Shown here one piece after another: positions 36,289 to 45,183 of a DNA stretch of 64,000 nt (positions are counted from its first letter, which is position 1; each line of letters opens with the position of its first letter). Both the position numbers and the translations under genes were made by a program. The notes below the pieces were generated by a model. That model was not told where the DNA came from and ran no database searches. It saw nothing but the letters and a program-made list of their open reading frames with translations. The stretch comes from UBA1858 sp965227695. GTDB lineage: Bacteria; Pseudomonadota; Gammaproteobacteria; UBA4575. The stretch covers positions 2,232,001-2,296,000 of the forward strand of contig OZ245760.1 of assembly GCA_965227695.1 (NCBI GenBank), given 5' to 3'.

Positions 36289-37067
36289 TGCGCATCCAGA
36301 TAAGATTTCACCACTTGATAATCATGCGCTGAATCAACATCGATCGCCAATTCCGGGATATTCATATTGACAATCTGAAGATGCGCGCCGACTTTTTGCG
36401 AAAGTGTCAGCGCTACCTGCTCAAGGCTCAATCGACCCAGCTTATAGTTTATCAGGCTCCACCAGTCTATTTTGCGAATGAGTTGAATTGGCTTCTTGCG
36501 GCTTTGTTCCAGATGCTGCCAGTATTCTATCGCCTTCAGCCCGTCTGGGCTTAATACGGCGAACACATTTGCAAAGCACCATGAGGACTGATTGAAACGA
36601 TAGCGTGTTTTCCTCAGCGACGGAATAATTTGATGTATTTTTTGATAATCAATCGCTGTTGCAACAAAATCTGCCTGCAGGTTAATTACCGTATCACAGT
36701 ATGCCTCGATGGAAAGGGTGTTAAGCAGGGCGAGATCACATGTCACCAGTAAAGCCGGATAAAACGAACTTGTTGTCAGCCCTTTCAGCGCGCTGGCACT
36801 CGGTCCGGCGGCGGGTGAAATTAGCTGCACCTGCAGTTTTTCAAGAGAGGCCTGAATGTCTTGGTGTCTGTTCAGAGACTCAACCCCCGGTCCCACCGCG
36901 AATATATTCTTTATCCTGGCGCTTTGTCTCAACTCAGAGGCAACCCGCTCCAGCAGTGTCTTATCACCTAATGTCGCATATGCCTTGCCTTCTACATTGG
37001 CCGCCATTGCAACCGGATCATTGCCCCCCCTGTCACCCGCGAGAATAACGGCATCCCATTGCCTCAT
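36285..37067 (-). CDS. MobA-like NTP transferase domain protein
   Basis: A 260-residue protein with a nucleotidyltransferase core: AVILAGDRGGNDPVA (6-20), YATLGDKTLLERV, and TCDLALLN for the metal site, where the usual acidic pair is reduced to one Asp. It is related to MobA/IspD-type transferases. It begins at an ATGA overlap with the GNAT-type acyltransferase gene, so the two are translationally coupled and probably work in the same pathway. A role in headgroup activation is inference. Confidence 0.72.
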   Translation of the reverse strand: MRQWDAVILAGDRGGNDPVAMAANVEGKAYATLGDKTLLERVASELRQSARIKNIFAVGPGVESLNRHQDIQASLEKLQVQLISPAAGPSASALKGLTTSSFYPALLVTCDLALLNTLSIEAYCDTVINLQADFVATAIDYQKIHQIIPSLRKTRYRFNQSSWCFANVFAVLSPDGLKAIEYWQHLEQSRKKPIQLIRKIDWWSLINYKLGRLSLEQVALTLSQKVGAHLQIVNMNIPELAIDVDSAHDYQVVKSYLDAH

Positions 37068-38218
37068 GCCACGACACCGCTGGTTGATTTCAGCTTTTTT
37101 TCATAAACCCGGTAGGTTTTATAGCGCTCTCCACCCAGGCTCTCAAGTATTTTATTCAGACGCTCGTTATCCTCCAGCACCCACGACATCTCATGCTCTG
37201 TCACTCCTGTATCATGTGCCACCTGCTTTATCCTGTTAATTAACAAAAAAGCAAGTGCAGAACCTATCAACTGATTTTGGTAAGCCTGCCGAATACCCAA
37301 AAGCGCAACACGGCCTGTCCTGGGAGGGGAAAATTTTAAGCGCCATAATAATTTAAATATTCCTGTTGGGAACAGTTTACCATCGAGATCTTTGGTAATT
37401 TCATTGAAGTTTGGCAGCCCTGCAATCATGCCAACCGGTTCACCATCCAACTGTGCAATTTTGAAATGACTTGCCGGTATCAACTGCAGCATTTCTTTCC
37501 CCAGGTGAACAAATTCATTTTCAGTGAATGGAATAAATCCCCAGTTGCTGGACCAGGCGTCATTAAATATTCGCATCATTATTCTGATATCACGATCAAA
37601 ATTATTTTTATCGACATCCCTGAGCGTTATACGGCTTTGATATCGCTCCACGAGTCTGCGCATGGCAGGAGGTTCAGTGAAACCGGATTGATTAAACCAC
37701 GCATACAGATCCTTGGCTTTCCTGTATTGATGGTTTTCAAGGAGTATTTGATAGTATGGCATCGCATGTCCCATCATAATATAAGGGGGAGTATCGAAAC
37801 CTTCCACCAGCAGACCGCTTTCCTGGTTAATTGACAAATTGAATGGCCCACGAATCACCTCACAACCAAATTGCCCGAGCCATTGTTCTGCCTGACTCAA
37901 TAGTTGATTAGCCAGTTGTTGATCATCAATACATTCAAACATCCCGAAATAACCGATGTTTTCATTGTCTCTGGCACATTTGATTTCATCAAATTGGGCA
38001 CTGATACGACCAATCGCACGACTGCCTTGATATGCCGTCCAGAAACGTACTTTGGCATGCTCGAAATAGGGATGTGCAGGCGATAACAGGCCCAGTCTTT
38101 CTTTAATCAGCGGGGGAACCCAGTGAGGATCATTGCGGTAAATGGACCACGGGACCTTGACAAACTGGCGAATTGACGGTCGGTCAGTAACGTCAAAGCT
38201 ATGCAACGTGTAAGACAT
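37064..38218 (-). CDS. GNAT-fold acyltransferase, candidate bacterial ceramide synthase
   Basis: A 384-residue soluble protein of a GNAT-like family often annotated only as hypothetical. Visible segments include FVKVPWSIYRNDPHWVPPLI (18-37), FNLSINQESGLLVEGFDTPP (about 142-161) and a C-terminal RVALLGIRQAYQNQLIGSAL typical of the acyl-CoA-binding region. Bacterial ceramide synthase of Caulobacter (CC_1154/CCNA_01212) is a GNAT-superfamily protein; the identity here is inferred from fold, size and the presence of spt, acpR, cerR and acyl-ACP-ligase homologues in the window. It lies in a minus-strand operon between a lipid hydroxylase and an NTP transferase. Confidence 0.65.
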   Translation of the reverse strand: MSYTLHSFDVTDRPSIRQFVKVPWSIYRNDPHWVPPLIKERLGLLSPAHPYFEHAKVRFWTAYQGSRAIGRISAQFDEIKCARDNENIGYFGMFECIDDQQLANQLLSQAEQWLGQFGCEVIRGPFNLSINQESGLLVEGFDTPPYIMMGHAMPYYQILLENHQYRKAKDLYAWFNQSGFTEPPAMRRLVERYQSRITLRDVDKNNFDRDIRIMMRIFNDAWSSNWGFIPFTENEFVHLGKEMLQLIPASHFKIAQLDGEPVGMIAGLPNFNEITKDLDGKLFPTGIFKLLWRLKFSPPRTGRVALLGIRQAYQNQLIGSALAFLLINRIKQVAHDTGVTEHEMSWVLEDNERLNKILESLGGERYKTYRVYEKKLKSTSGVVA

Positions 38219-38253
38219 AATTTATGCAACCAGACGTCTGGAGCAAATGAAAT

Positions 38254-38967
38254 TCAATCCGCAGATTTGCTCAAATTGGCGACCCAGGGATATTTTTCGG
38301 CTTCTTGTTCATCATAACCAAGGTTGAATACCGTTGGGCTTTTCTGCCATTTATCATCCTTATCATAAAAAGTACCAAGCAGCTTATCCCAGAAATAATT
38401 GGTAATCCCGTAATTCCCGTGTTCATTCCTGAAATGATGCAGCAGATGATAACGTTTGATTGTTTTAAAAAACCGGATATTGGGTGTGTAATGAAGGTGC
38501 TGTATACAGTGGCAAAATTCATAAAACATGGTAACAAGTACACCAGCCGCCATGGCAATGATAGCACCCGCGATACCATCAATCGCCCAACCAATGGGTA
38601 AAGTGAACAGCGCCACGGTGGGCAATGTCGTATGAAGCGCACCAAACAGTACTCTTAAATCATGGGGATCGCGATGATGATCGAAGTGTATTCTTTTCCA
38701 CATTTTTGCAAAACCGGGGGACTTGTACAGGTATTTGCTATGCAAGACATAGCGATGCAGCAGGTACCAGATTAATGGGTAAATGATTGCGACAATCAGA
38801 ACTATGGCAGCATGAATGTATGACCACCAGGATTGTGCAAAAAGTATCGCGAACCCTCCAACAGCGATTAAAAAATATATCTGTATGGCGGGATACTGAA
38901 CATAGGCCGCGACAAGCTCATGGAATGTCATGTCTTCCAGATGATATTTTTTACTTGACCAGAACAT
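38254..38967 (-). CDS. Sterol desaturase / fatty acid hydroxylase family protein
   Basis: A 237-residue membrane di-iron enzyme with four His clusters: HRYVLH (71-76), HFDHHRDPH (94-102), HCIQHLHY (153-160) and HLLHHFRNEHGNYG (174-187). Membrane helices lie at about 28-65 and 112-148. Family members hydroxylate fatty acids, sphingoid bases or sterols using O2. It is the first gene of the operon leading to the ceramide-synthase candidate, so hydroxylation of the ceramide acyl chain or long-chain base is the likely role (inference). Confidence 0.85.
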   Translation of the reverse strand: MFWSSKKYHLEDMTFHELVAAYVQYPAIQIYFLIAVGGFAILFAQSWWSYIHAAIVLIVAIIYPLIWYLLHRYVLHSKYLYKSPGFAKMWKRIHFDHHRDPHDLRVLFGALHTTLPTVALFTLPIGWAIDGIAGAIIAMAAGVLVTMFYEFCHCIQHLHYTPNIRFFKTIKRYHLLHHFRNEHGNYGITNYFWDKLLGTFYDKDDKWQKSPTVFNLGYDEQEAEKYPWVANLSKSAD

Positions 38968-39058
38968 AATTTACTTCAGTTAGTTTACACTTGGTTGATT
39001 GGGTCGGTATTGTATGTGAAATCAAGTTGGATACAATTCGAAGATTACTTTACACTGA

Positions 39059-39604
39059 ATGTCCATACAAGACATTCAGTCAGTGAACTTCGATGAAACT
39101 ATTATATCGACCTGTGCAAGTGCGACACTTCAACATCTCGACAAAATCGGACACCAGATGAATGAAACGCTGATCAAGTTTGGCTATCCTGATTCTGTTA
39201 TACAATCATATAATCACTGGAGCGTGTTGCTGCGCCCCCAACAGATCACGCTGGGCAGCCTGATTCTCGCCTGTCATGGCCCGGAGCAGGCCTTTAGCCA
39301 GTTGCCGGCAGAAACCATGCAGGAGTTCGCCGCGATTATCCGTGATATTGAATCAAATTTAACTCGTTGTTTCAGTTATGATAAGATTAATTACTTAATG
39401 TTGATGATGGTTGACCCACATGTGCATTTTCATGTGATACCCAGATATCAGGACAGCCGCGAGTTTGGCTCAGTGCATTATCAGGATGTCTCATGGCCCG
39501 GACCACCCGACCTGGCGGCAAATATCGGTTTATCGAAATCACAGAGCCTGCGTCTAAAAGAGCATCTGGCGGAGCATTGGCTTACAGTTAACCATGCCAA
39601 TTAG
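39059..39604 (+). CDS. HIT-family hydrolase
   Basis: A 181-residue protein with the histidine-triad motif HVHFHVIPRY (His at 121, 123 and 125). HIT proteins hydrolyse or transfer nucleotides from nucleoside phosphates such as Ap4A or acyl/aminoacyl-AMP. It is divergent from the hydroxylase gene and faces the same way as the acyl-AMP ligase operon 290 bases downstream. A role in cleaning up acyl-AMP is conceivable but unproven. Confidence 0.85.
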   Translation: MSIQDIQSVNFDETIISTCASATLQHLDKIGHQMNETLIKFGYPDSVIQSYNHWSVLLRPQQITLGSLILACHGPEQAFSQLPAETMQEFAAIIRDIESNLTRCFSYDKINYLMLMMVDPHVHFHVIPRYQDSREFGSVHYQDVSWPGPPDLAANIGLSKSQSLRLKEHLAEHWLTVNHAN

Positions 39605-39893
39605 CCACTAACCCCTTAAACCACTACTTTTTATACAGAATGATGAAATGATATGGAACATTACTGTATTAATAAGAGTCACAATAAGCCAATTCGAGAT
39701 CATAAAACTTGAATATCTTTGCAAAATACTTTAAAAGTTATGGTTTTACAGTGAGTTCATACAATTTAGTCTTGGATGCTTGAGTAAATAGCATTTCAAA
39801 CCTTAAATATAATAATAAAAACAATCGTTGTGTTGGCACATAACAATAACATAAGTATTTGATAATATTGTAATTTTAGGATAAAACTAAAAC
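39605..39893. other. AT-rich gap before the sphingolipid/sialic acid gene block
   Basis: 289 bases with no plausible gene. It must hold the promoter for the long plus-strand block that follows. The clearest candidate is a weak sigma-70-like TTGAAT/TAAAAG pair at 17-base spacing near 39709-39737. No terminator hairpin was found after the HIT gene. Confidence 0.4.
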
Positions 39894-41666
39894 ATGACCG
39901 TCAGTCCAACGCCAACTCTGAACAATATCCCACTCCGCCCTGCCAATTTCAGCAATCTCGCCGAAACTCTGGACTATGCCGCCCGGGGTATTACCGGTTC
40001 AAATTTCTATGGAAGCCGCGCGCAATTACTCGAGTCCGTCCCATACTCTCAACTGGCCCGGGAAGCCAGGGATCTGGCAAGAAAACTTATCGCACTTGAT
40101 TTCAAACAGGGTGACCGGGTCGTCATTGTCGCAGAAACTCACCCCAATTTCCTAAGGGGCTTTTTTGCATGCCAGTACGCCGGACTGATTCCAGCACCCG
40201 TCCCGGTACCCATACAATTGGGCAGTCGTGCCGGTTATGTCAGAAAAACCAGAGATTTACTCATTAGCGCCCATGCCACTGCCGTCTTTGCACCGGAGTC
40301 AATTCTGCCGTTAGTCAACGAGGCCTGCAAAGACATTGACATGAAGTTCATCGGGGACATACAAAGTCTGTCTGATCATCCGGTCAATCCGGAGATCGCG
40401 CTCTACCAAGCCAAACCTGAGGATACCGCATATATCCAGTTCACATCAGGCAGCACCAAATTTCCGCGTGGTGTCGTGATCGAGCAAAAAGCAGTGCTCA
40501 GCAACCTGGCACGTATTATTTCCCATGGAATAAAAATAACACCCCAGGATCGCGCTATCTCATGGCTTCCTTTCTACCATGATATGGGACTGGTTGGCCT
40601 GGTATTATCGCCTATTGCCTCGCAGACTTCTGTCGATTACCTCGATACCCGTGACTTCGCCATGCGACCAAGACGCTGGCTGGAAATCATGTCAATGAAT
40701 AAGGCCACCATTACTTTCAGCCCGCCTTTTGGCTATGAACTTGTGGAACGACGTCTGCGCGAAAGTAAGAAACTTGATTATGATCTGCAGCACTGGCGAA
40801 TCGCGGGCATTGGTGCGGAAACCATTCGCCCCGAACCACTGGCCAGATTTTCCCGATTATTGAAGCCATCAGGCTTCCGCGACAGTGCGTTCCTGCCCTG
40901 CTATGGCATGGCCGAATGTTCCCTTGCAATCAGTTTTGCCGACCTTGACAAACCAATTGTCACTGAATCGGTTGATGGTGAGCTGCTGGCGGAAAGCAAA
41001 ATCGCAGTACGTACCAAGACAGGCACTAATACCGGCCGCGTAGCCAAATTTGTCGATTGTGGTCCCGCCCTGCCGGACCACACTATCGAGGTAAGAGATC
41101 CTCAGGGCAATCCACTCTCCGATCGCCAAGTTGGTGTTATTCACGTGAAAGGACCAAGTGTTATGTCACATTACTTTGATAACAGTGAAGAAACAGAAAT
41201 CACCCTCAAAAATGGCTGGCTCAATACCGGCGATATCGGATTTCTACTCGAGGGGCGCATCTTTATCACCGGCAGGGAAAAAGATCTCATTATCATTAAC
41301 GGGCGTAATATATGGCCGCAAGATATAGAACATCTTGCTGAGGATCAGCCTGAAATTCGCACTGGTGATGCCCTCGCTTTCTCTGCTCCGGGTTTTAACA
41401 ATGAAACAACGATAGTTCTGGTCATGCAATGCCGGGAGCGTAATGAAGAGACACGTGCAGATATCATCCGACGCGTGGAATCCGCCATACTTGAAGAAAT
41501 TGGTGTACGCTGTTTTATCAAGCTGGTGCCCCCGCATACCCTGCCACGAACTTCTTCGGGTAAACTATCCCGCTCTGCTGCCCGTCGAAATTATATGGAG
41601 CAAAACAGCCTGAATGAGTCATATCTCGCTGAATCACATCAACCACATACCAAGAACGCCAGTTAG
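39894..41666 (+). CDS. Fatty acyl-AMP ligase / acyl-ACP synthetase
   Basis: A 590-residue adenylate-forming enzyme of the FAAL type. The AMP-binding core is YIQFTSGSTKFPRGVVI (P-loop), with later motifs ISWLPFYHDMGLVG, PCYGMAECSLA, NTGDIGFLLEGRIFITGREK and the C-terminal catalytic Lys region LPRTSSGKLSRS. FAALs activate fatty acids with ATP and load them on carrier proteins, and the ACP gene lies two genes downstream. This matches AasR of the Caulobacter ceramide locus, which loads AcpR for serine palmitoyltransferase. It is the first gene of a block of 13 closely spaced genes. Confidence 0.9.
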   Translation: MTVSPTPTLNNIPLRPANFSNLAETLDYAARGITGSNFYGSRAQLLESVPYSQLAREARDLARKLIALDFKQGDRVVIVAETHPNFLRGFFACQYAGLIPAPVPVPIQLGSRAGYVRKTRDLLISAHATAVFAPESILPLVNEACKDIDMKFIGDIQSLSDHPVNPEIALYQAKPEDTAYIQFTSGSTKFPRGVVIEQKAVLSNLARIISHGIKITPQDRAISWLPFYHDMGLVGLVLSPIASQTSVDYLDTRDFAMRPRRWLEIMSMNKATITFSPPFGYELVERRLRESKKLDYDLQHWRIAGIGAETIRPEPLARFSRLLKPSGFRDSAFLPCYGMAECSLAISFADLDKPIVTESVDGELLAESKIAVRTKTGTNTGRVAKFVDCGPALPDHTIEVRDPQGNPLSDRQVGVIHVKGPSVMSHYFDNSEETEITLKNGWLNTGDIGFLLEGRIFITGREKDLIIINGRNIWPQDIEHLAEDQPEIRTGDALAFSAPGFNNETTIVLVMQCRERNEETRADIIRRVESAILEEIGVRCFIKLVPPHTLPRTSSGKLSRSAARRNYMEQNSLNESYLAESHQPHTKNAS

Positions 41667-41698
41667 CACACCGGGCATGAGCACATGTCCGTTTATAA

Positions 41699-42613
41699 AT
41701 GTCGTTAAACCCTGCTAAAGTCGCCGTCACTGGCGGGACAGGCTTTATTGGCTCCCATCTGACAGAAGCACTGCTTGCACGCGGCTATCAGGTTAATCTT
41801 CTTGTACGAAATACGAACAAAGTTCGTTTGACACATCCCGGACTTCATTATGTACCGGGCAACCTGCACGATGATTCTGCACTTTGCACACTGGTTGAAG
41901 ATGCGCAAACCGTCATTCACTGTGCCGGCCGAGTACGTGGCGCAAACGCCCGGGATTTTGTATACGACAACGTCACGGGCACACAGAATATTATCGAAAA
42001 CTGCTCACAAAATGCTCACAAATTAAAAAAATTTGTGTTTATTTCATCATTGGCGGCACGTGAACCGGGTCTTTCCTTTTACGCGCAAAGCAAAGCACAG
42101 GCTGAACAGCTTCTGAGAAACAGCGCCATCAGTAATTGGACAATAATCCGGCCTCCGGCCGTTTACGGTCCCCGAGACAGGGAACTTGCAACATTGTTCA
42201 ACTGGATGAAACACGGAATCCTGTGGGTCCCCGGGAATCCCAAACAGTCATTTTCACTGTTACATGTTGCCGATTTAATTGACCTGATTCTACTGGAATC
42301 GAAATCACCCTCTTGCGGCCATTGCCTGGAACCCGATGACAATCATTATTATAACTGGGAGATAATTGAAGAGATATGTTCAGTTTTTTTCAACAGAAAA
42401 ATACATACACTCACCATCCCGCTGAGGGCACTGCAGACAGTGGCAAATTTAAACGTGCTACTATCCATGTTGCTGGGATATACGCCCATGCTTACTCCAA
42501 GTAAAATCAGGGAACTTACACATGATAACTGGCAGTCAGCACGCCTAAATATCAATAATTCATGGTCTGCGAAAGTAGATTTAAAAAAAGGCCTCGGCAC
42601 TTTATACTCTTGA
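41699..42613 (+). CDS. Extended SDR reductase, candidate 3-ketosphinganine reductase (CerR-like)
   Basis: A 304-residue NAD(P)-dependent epimerase/dehydratase-type protein. Nucleotide-binding VTGGTGFIGSHLTEALLARG (9-28) and active-site FYAQSKAQAE (YxxxK) with FISSLAA before it are intact. In Caulobacter the 3-ketosphinganine reductase CerR is an extended SDR encoded beside acpR and spt, and the same arrangement occurs here. Without that context it would be read as a generic sugar-nucleotide epimerase, which remains the alternative. Confidence 0.78.
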   Translation: MSLNPAKVAVTGGTGFIGSHLTEALLARGYQVNLLVRNTNKVRLTHPGLHYVPGNLHDDSALCTLVEDAQTVIHCAGRVRGANARDFVYDNVTGTQNIIENCSQNAHKLKKFVFISSLAAREPGLSFYAQSKAQAEQLLRNSAISNWTIIRPPAVYGPRDRELATLFNWMKHGILWVPGNPKQSFSLLHVADLIDLILLESKSPSCGHCLEPDDNHYYNWEIIEEICSVFFNRKIHTLTIPLRALQTVANLNVLLSMLLGYTPMLTPSKIRELTHDNWQSARLNINNSWSAKVDLKKGLGTLYS

Positions 42614-42641
42614 CCACGCTATAATATACGAGTGAATATAT

Positions 42642-42896
42642 ATGACCACTGATTGTGATGCTTTGCAGACCGAATTAATTAGTGTTATTCAGAAGCTCAC
42701 AAAGACAGATATCGAGATCACTGAGTCACTTCATATCATGAATGACCTGGATCTGGATTCGGTGATGGTGATGGAGCTTATGATGGAGCTTGAGGACCAT
42801 TTTGATATTTCAATCCCTCTGAACGCACTACCGGATGTCCATACTGTGAAGGATTTAACCGCTGAAATTGCCAAACTCAAAGACCAGGCATCATGA
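42642..42896 (+). CDS. Acyl carrier protein (AcpR-like)
   Basis: An 84-residue ACP with the phosphopantetheine-attachment Ser at residue 40 in MNDLDLDSVMVMELMMELED. It is acidic with four-helix spacing. It overlaps the serine palmitoyltransferase gene by 4 bases, indicating translational coupling and use as acyl donor to that enzyme. It is not in a fatty-acid-synthesis cluster, so it is a specialised carrier. Confidence 0.92.
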   Translation: MTTDCDALQTELISVIQKLTKTDIEITESLHIMNDLDLDSVMVMELMMELEDHFDISIPLNALPDVHTVKDLTAEIAKLKDQAS

Positions 42897-44092
42897 GTCT
42901 GCTTGAACGAATCCAGCAATTTGCCCGGCAGCATTCCGAGTCAGAAAATGACTTTACGGCGCCGCTTGGCACAGTCATAGAACATCTTTACTCTGCCACA
43001 GAGGGAAGTATTAACGGCAGAAGAACAATCCTGGTCGGCACCAACAATTATCTGGGACTGACATTTGATAACAGGTGCATTAATGCGGCAATCCAGGCCA
43101 TCCGCAATGATGGTACTGGTACAACAGGCTCCCGTCTTGCCAATGGCTCATACGCCGGGCATCAGGCACTGGAAAGAGATCTGGCCAATTTTTACGGCGT
43201 TCAGCACTGTATCGTATTTTCTACCGGTTACACTGCCAACCTGGGAATGATCACCTCACTGGTTGGCAGAGGCGATACTATCCTGATTGACGAACACTGC
43301 CATGCGTCCATATATGATGGCTGCAAACAAAGCGGAGCAGATATCATTCATTTCCGGCACAATAACGCACAGGACCTGGATAAACGATTACGCCGCCTGG
43401 GCGACAAGGCATCCTCTAGCCTGATCATTGTTGAAGGCATCTACAGCATGCTCGGTGATCGCTGCACACTGGAGGAAATTGTCCGCATTAAACAAGAGTA
43501 CGACGCCCTGCTTCTCATTGATGAAGCTCACTCTCTGGGTGTGCTTGGCCAGACAGGACGCGGGCTCGCCCAGCAGGCAAAGGTAGAAAGCCAGGTGGAT
43601 TTCATCACCGGAACATTTAGTAAAAGTCTCGCCGGCATTGGTGGCTATTGTGTGAGCCAACATGCAGAACTCGAAGTCCTGCGCTACCTCAGTCGCCCAT
43701 ATATATTTACAGCTTCGCCTTCACCGGCAACGGTTGCTTCAACCCGGGCGGCACTGGACATCATTCAGACCACGCCGGCTTTACGCGAGCAATTATGGGC
43801 TAATGCCCATTATCTCTATGACGGACTGGCGAGTCTCGGTTATGAACTCAGCCCGGAAGTAAGCCCGGTCATTGCGATCAATGTTGGCTTACCTGAAAAT
43901 GCCCTGACTTTATGGAAAAAATTATTTGATCGTGGCATTTATGTCAATCTTGTCATGCCTCCTGCCACGCCGAATAGCCGATGCCTGCTGCGCTGCAGTG
44001 TCAGCGCGGCACATACCAATGCCCAGTTAGGGGTCGTCCTCGATGCATTTGCGCACCTTCACAACGCGCAAATAAGTGAACAAATGGCTTAA
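42893..44092 (+). CDS. spt: Serine palmitoyltransferase-like alpha-oxoamine synthase
   Basis: A 399-residue PLP enzyme that condenses an acyl thioester with an amino acid. The PLP Lys is residue 244 in ITGTFSKSLAGIGGYC; the PLP-binding LLIDEAHSLGVLG and HCHASIYDG motifs are present, as is the N-terminal NNYLGLTFD. Relatives include BioF, Kbl and ALA synthase. The direct 4-base coupling to an ACP gene, with a reductase and FAAL upstream, favours serine palmitoyltransferase, which makes 3-ketosphinganine. BioF is unlikely, because no other biotin gene is near. Confidence 0.85.
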   Translation: MSLLERIQQFARQHSESENDFTAPLGTVIEHLYSATEGSINGRRTILVGTNNYLGLTFDNRCINAAIQAIRNDGTGTTGSRLANGSYAGHQALERDLANFYGVQHCIVFSTGYTANLGMITSLVGRGDTILIDEHCHASIYDGCKQSGADIIHFRHNNAQDLDKRLRRLGDKASSSLIIVEGIYSMLGDRCTLEEIVRIKQEYDALLLIDEAHSLGVLGQTGRGLAQQAKVESQVDFITGTFSKSLAGIGGYCVSQHAELEVLRYLSRPYIFTASPSPATVASTRAALDIIQTTPALREQLWANAHYLYDGLASLGYELSPEVSPVIAINVGLPENALTLWKKLFDRGIYVNLVMPPATPNSRCLLRCSVSAAHTNAQLGVVLDAFAHLHNAQISEQMA

Positions 44093-44131
44093 AATCGAGC
44101 CCGCTATTCAGATCCCAACTGACAAACCCTC

Positions 44132-45178
44132 ATGACAGGCTCAATTAAAACTTGGTTAGACACCCCATCCCGTAATGCCGCATGCGCCGTGATCGCCGAG
44201 GTGGCGCAGAATCACGATGGCAGCCTGGGGATGGCCCATGCGCATATTGATGCCGCGGCTAACGCAGGTGCGGATGCGATAAAGTTTCAGACACATATTG
44301 CAGATGAAGAAAGTACATCTGCCGAACCATGGCGCACTAAATTCAGCTACCAGGATGATACACGAATGGATTACTGGCGGCGGATGGAATTTACCTATTC
44401 ACAATGGCTTGAACTCAAGCAACATGCCGACCAGGCTGGAATCCATTTCATGAGTTCACCTTTTTCAGACAAGGCTGTCGAGTTACTGGAAAAACTTGAT
44501 GTGCCCGCATGGAAAATCGCATCGGGTGAAATTACTAACACGTTATTGCTCGACCAGGTGCTTGAAACGGGCAAACCGGTAATCCTGTCAACCGGTTTAA
44601 GCGATCTTGATGAGATCACAGCGGCTGTGAAGTATGTTCGACAGGCAACTAATGCATTGGCGTTACTACAGTGCACATCACAATATCCATGCAGTCCTGA
44701 GCGTCTCGGGCTCAATGTAATCAGTCAATTCCGTGATACTTTTCAATGCCCCGTCGGGCTTTCTGATCATTCAGGAAGCATATTCTCCGGACTTGCTGCT
44801 GCCGCCCATGGAATCCAGATACTTGAAGTACATATTACACTGAGTCGTGAAATGTTTGGTCCTGATGTGATTGCATCAATTACCACGGCAGAGCTCAAAT
44901 CCCTGGTCGAGGGCATCCGTTATATTGAAACTATTAACTCAAACCCGGTCGACAAATCCAGAACCGACCCGGACGCAGCACCTCTGCGCAATATTTTCAT
45001 GAAAAGCCTGTACGCTGCTACCACCATCCAGCAGGGCGAAATTATTACCCGGCAACACCTGACTGCCAAAAAACCCGGAACCGGTATTGCTGTAAATTGT
45101 ATCAACCAAATATTGGGTAAGTCTGCGCTTAAGACTATCGCTCAAAATACAATGATTCAAGCAGATGATCTGGAATAG
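44132..45178 (+). CDS. neuB: NeuB-type sialic acid synthase
   Basis: A 348-residue synthase that condenses phosphoenolpyruvate with N-acetylmannosamine (or a related hexosamine). The barrel has VIAEVAQNHDGSLGMAHAHI, DAIKFQTHIAD, HFMSSPFSDKAVELL, KIASGEITN and GLSDHSGSIFSGLAAA; a C-terminal SAF antifreeze-like domain (about 285-345, KSLYAATTIQQGEIIT) is present, as in NeuB. It lies only 39 bases after spt and 5 bases before neuC. No Leg/Pse-specific dehydratase or aminotransferase is present, so N-acetylneuraminate is the simplest product. Confidence 0.88.
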   Translation: MTGSIKTWLDTPSRNAACAVIAEVAQNHDGSLGMAHAHIDAAANAGADAIKFQTHIADEESTSAEPWRTKFSYQDDTRMDYWRRMEFTYSQWLELKQHADQAGIHFMSSPFSDKAVELLEKLDVPAWKIASGEITNTLLLDQVLETGKPVILSTGLSDLDEITAAVKYVRQATNALALLQCTSQYPCSPERLGLNVISQFRDTFQCPVGLSDHSGSIFSGLAAAAHGIQILEVHITLSREMFGPDVIASITTAELKSLVEGIRYIETINSNPVDKSRTDPDAAPLRNIFMKSLYAATTIQQGEIITRQHLTAKKPGTGIAVNCINQILGKSALKTIAQNTMIQADDLE

Positions 45179-45183
45179 TTATA

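Noticed and set aside
42893..44092. BioF (8-amino-7-oxononanoate synthase)
   Set aside because: No other biotin gene nearby, and the 4-base coupling to an ACP gene plus FAAL and reductase fit serine palmitoyltransferase better.
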